Assembly (NCBI GenBank): GCA_963816955.1 | Contig: CAWFME010000011.1 | Location: 1-64,000 of the forward strand | Source of the DNA: DATFQI01 sp963816955 | GTDB taxonomy: Bacteria > Actinomycetota > Thermoleophilia > Solirubrobacterales > Solirubrobacteraceae | Length of the DNA stretch: 64,000 bases | Direction: 5' to 3' | Part shown: piece after piece, positions 62,045 to 64,000 of the stretch | Numbering within the stretch: the first letter of the stretch is position 1 | Layout: each line of letters starts with the position of its first letter | Made by a program: the position numbers and the translations under genes | Notes under the pieces: model-generated | The model's input: only the letters and a program-made list of their open reading frames with translations | Database searches by the model: none | Told to the model about the DNA's origin: nothing

Positions 62045-63231
62045 AGCGCGTCGCGGATCGCGGCGGCGAGGCGGCGACCGGCCTCGGCGAGGTCGGCCTC
62101 GGCGAGCGCGCTGAAGGAGAGCCGCAGCTCGTCGGCGCCCGCGTCAGACGCGTAGAACGGCGCTCCCGGCACGTAGGCGACGCCGGCGGCCAGGGCCGCC
62201 TCGCGCAGCTCCATGGCGTCGAGGCCCTCGGGGAGCCGGACCCAGGTGAGGAAGCCGCCGGTCGGCTCGGTCCAGCTGACGCCGTCGGGCATCTCGGCGC
62301 GCAGCGCGCCGTCGAGCGCGCGCCAGTGCGAGCCGTAGAGCTCCTGGGCGCTCGGGAGGTGGCGCTCGAAGTGGCCGCCGCGGCCGTACTCCTCGAGCAT
62401 CCGCTGCCCGAGCGCACCCGCGCACTGGTCCGTGTTGGCCTTGGCGGCGGCGAGCTCGCGCACGACCTCCTCCGGCCCGGCGGCCCAGCCGAGCCGCACG
62501 CCGGGGAAGAAGACCTTCGAGAACGTGCCCGCCTGCACGACCGCATCGGGGGCGAGCGACCACAGCGACGGGAGCGCCTCGGCGCCCCAGGCGAGCTCGC
62601 GGTAGGCGACGTCCTCGACGATCAGCACCCCGTAGCGGCGGCAGAGCTCCACGAGCGCCTCGCGGCGCTCGAGCGAAAGCGTCCGCCCCGTGGGGTTCTG
62701 GTGCTCGGGGATGACGTAGAGCAGCTTCGGCCGCAGGCCGCCCTCGAGCCGCTCCGCCAGCGCGTCGACGACCAGGCCGTCGTCGTCCATCGCGATCTCG
62801 TGGACGTCGGCCTCGGCGGCGCGGAACGCCATCAGCGCGCCGAGGTAGGTCGGGCCCTCGACGGCGATCGCGTCGCCCGGATCCAGCAGCGCGGAGCAGA
62901 CGAGCGCGAGGCACTCCATCCCGCCGCTGGTGACCATCAGGCGCTCGGGCCGGACGCCCTGCAGCGCCTCCTGGCGGTCGGCGAGGTACTCGCGCACGCC
63001 CGCGATGCCCTCGACCGGCGTGTACTGCAGCGCCAGCCCGGGCTCGTCGCGCAGCACCCGCGCTGCGATCTCGGCGAGCACGTCGGTGGGGAAGGTGGAC
63101 GCGTTCGGGAAGCCGCCCGTGAGCGGGAGCACGCCCTCCGGCACGCCCGCCAGGATCGCGGCCAGCTCCTCGCCGCCGCGCTCGCCGGCGCGGTGGGAGA
63201 ACAGGTGGGTCCAGTCAGCGCGCGTCGACAT
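62041..63231 (-). CDS. PLP-dependent aminotransferase, class I/II (LysN/2-aminoadipate type)
   Basis: 396 residues from ATG 63231. Fold type I: YTPVEGIAGVREYLADRQEA, MVTSGGMECLALVCSALLDP, VIPEHQNPTGRTLSLERREA and the PLP-binding Lys in QAGTFSKVFFPGVRLGWAAG; GFLTWVRLPEGLDAMEL near the end. The IPEHQNPTG and GTFSKVFFPGVRLGW patterns are those of the MocR-related LysN/ARO8-like aminotransferases that act on 2-aminoadipate, branched or aromatic amino acids. It overlaps the RraA gene by 17 nt on the same strand. Confidence 0.9.
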   Translation of the reverse strand: MSTRADWTHLFSHRAGERGGEELAAILAGVPEGVLPLTGGFPNASTFPTDVLAEIAARVLRDEPGLALQYTPVEGIAGVREYLADRQEALQGVRPERLMVTSGGMECLALVCSALLDPGDAIAVEGPTYLGALMAFRAAEADVHEIAMDDDGLVVDALAERLEGGLRPKLLYVIPEHQNPTGRTLSLERREALVELCRRYGVLIVEDVAYRELAWGAEALPSLWSLAPDAVVQAGTFSKVFFPGVRLGWAAGPEEVVRELAAAKANTDQCAGALGQRMLEEYGRGGHFERHLPSAQELYGSHWRALDGALRAEMPDGVSWTEPTGGFLTWVRLPEGLDAMELREAALAAGVAYVPGAPFYASDAGADELRLSFSALAEADLAEAGRRLAAAIRDAL

Positions 63232-63889
63232 CGATGGTGAAGGCGAGCGCGCTCGCCTCTCCCGCGTCGAGCGCCGCGACGTGCTGCGCGTGGTTGGTGC
63301 CGTCGTGCAGCGGCTCGCCGCGCGCCATTGCGGCGAGCAGCGCGCGCTCCTTGGCGGCGATCAGCTCGGCGAGCTCCAGGGCGGCCTCGACCTGCGCGGC
63401 CGGCGCGATCACGACGCCGTCGTCGTCGCCGAACACGATGTCGCCCGGTGTGACGTCCACGCCGCCACAGCGCACGGGTTCCCGCAGCGGGGCGCGCGAG
63501 ACCGTCGTGCCCGAGGCGGGCAGCGTCCCGCGCGCGAACACGGGCAGGCCGAGCGCGCGCAGGCCGTGGACGTCGCGGCAGTGGCCGTCGATCACCACGC
63601 CGGCGAGCCCGCGCCGGTGCGCCTCGGTCGCGAACAGCTCGCCGAGCACCGCGAGCCGGCCGCCGTTGGTGGCGATCACGAGCACCTCGCCGGGGGCGGC
63701 CTCGGCGAGCGCGCTGAAGACGGGCAGGTGGTCGTCCTCGGCGGTCACCGTCAGCGCCGGGCCGGCCATCCGCACGCCGGGGACCATCGCGCGGATGCCG
63801 GCGTCGCACACGGGCAGCCCCTTGTCGGCGTCACAGAGGGCGGAGACCTCGATGGCCCGCAACCGTTCCGTCAGGTGTGTAAGAACCAC
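63215..63889 (-). CDS. RraA-family protein (4-hydroxy-4-methyl-2-oxoglutarate aldolase-like)
   Basis: 224 residues from GTG 63889 (GTG 63898 also possible). RraA/MenG-like fold: RAIEVSALCDADKGLPVCDA, RMAGPALTVTAEDDHLPVFS, GEVLVIATNGGRLAVLGELF, AHRRGLAGVVIDGHCRDVHG (RDxxG: Arg and Asp of the aldolase site) and GDIVFGDDDGVVIAP. The RDxxG and GDxDGV motifs favour the aldolase/oxaloacetate decarboxylase branch rather than RNase E inhibitor. Same transcript as the aminotransferase, so both may act on a 2-oxo acid. Confidence 0.87.
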   Translation of the reverse strand: MVLTHLTERLRAIEVSALCDADKGLPVCDAGIRAMVPGVRMAGPALTVTAEDDHLPVFSALAEAAPGEVLVIATNGGRLAVLGELFATEAHRRGLAGVVIDGHCRDVHGLRALGLPVFARGTLPASGTTVSRAPLREPVRCGGVDVTPGDIVFGDDDGVVIAPAAQVEAALELAELIAAKERALLAAMARGEPLHDGTNHAQHVAALDAGEASALAFTIDVDAR

Positions 63890-63958
63890 GCCCGGCACGA
63901 TAGGGGCTGGGCGCTGGTGGGTACGAATACGGCACACCGGTACTGGAGGGGTCGAACG

Positions 63959-64000
63959 ATGAATTCGAGGAAGCGACTGGCCGCCGTGGCGGCAACCATC
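63959..64000 (+). CDS. Start of a secreted-protein gene, cut by window end
   Basis: ATG 63959 with GGAGGGG 9 nt upstream encodes MNSRKRLAAVAATI, the beginning of a signal peptide, before the window ends. Divergent from the RraA gene. An ABC-type substrate-binding protein would fit the context, but there is not enough sequence to say. Confidence 0.5.
   Translation, partial: MNSRKRLAAVAATI

Overview
The window is chromosomal DNA from a very GC-rich bacterium. Codon use (nearly every third position G or C), many GTG/TTG starts, ECF and SigB/F-type sigma factors, short overlapping ATGA/GTGA gene junctions and an actinobacterial-type gas vesicle operon point to an actinobacterium. A Solirubrobacterales/Thermoleophilia-like soil organism is my best guess, but there is no rRNA or tRNA here to prove it.

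Layout. 0-5.8 kb: badly frameshifted genes, namely a histidine/aromatic ammonia-lyase homologue with an atypical active-site triad, an ECF sigma factor coupled to a membrane protein with a SecD-like domain, a secreted-type zinc protease with an OmpA-like domain, and a lipoprotein. 5.8-11.4 kb: Zn alcohol dehydrogenase, tandem PAP2-type membrane phosphatases, a ComB-like phosphatase, a MarR regulator, and a head-to-head junction of two truncated genes. 11.4-23.5 kb: an RTX-like secreted protein, a cysteine hydrolase, a HTH-TOBE regulator, a CoA-transferase, a GNAT/acyl-CoA-synthetase fusion lacking its ATP-grasp core, a large secreted protein of unknown family, two truncated HIT genes, a MOSC protein and a lipoate ligase-like protein.

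23.6-30 kb: the standout region, a compact operon of twelve overlapping or nearly abutting genes for gas vesicles (gvpA, F, G, O, J, L, S/M-like, a third F/L, K), led by three unusual accessory genes: an SRPBCC protein with a Ser/Arg tail, a 44-residue membrane peptide, and a protein with four acidic repeats. A 15-bp direct repeat spaced by two helical turns lies upstream. A PAS-GAF histidine kinase converges on its end.

31.5-35.9 kb: a lower-GC, gene-poor stretch with an aldo/keto reductase, an alpha/beta hydrolase and small unknown genes separated by diverged copies of one intergenic repeat; it looks acquired. 35.9-44.4 kb: regulators with clear palindromic operators, an AbrB-type permease, and a leucine-catabolism-like operon (acyl-CoA dehydrogenase, biotin carboxylase, carboxyltransferase) under a TetR regulator with a 41-bp palindrome; these genes carry many frameshifts.

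44.4-50 kb: a possible small biosynthetic cluster (HemK-like methyltransferase, carboxylate-amine ligase, haem-oxygenase-like diiron protein, CDGSH protein), then an anti-sigma kinase facing a SigB/F-type sigma factor. 50-64 kb: intact metabolic genes: FAD oxidoreductase/SDR/SRPBCC operon, GH2 beta-galactosidase, sulfurtransferase, amidase, a Met-rich membrane protein behind a CsoR-like operator, GH3 beta-glucosidase, GntR regulator, PLP aminotransferase and RraA-family protein.

Frameshifts are clustered (0-8 kb, 16-18 kb, 39-44 kb) and absent from about 46 to 64 kb. I read most of them as local consensus errors rather than gene decay, but this needs reads to settle.
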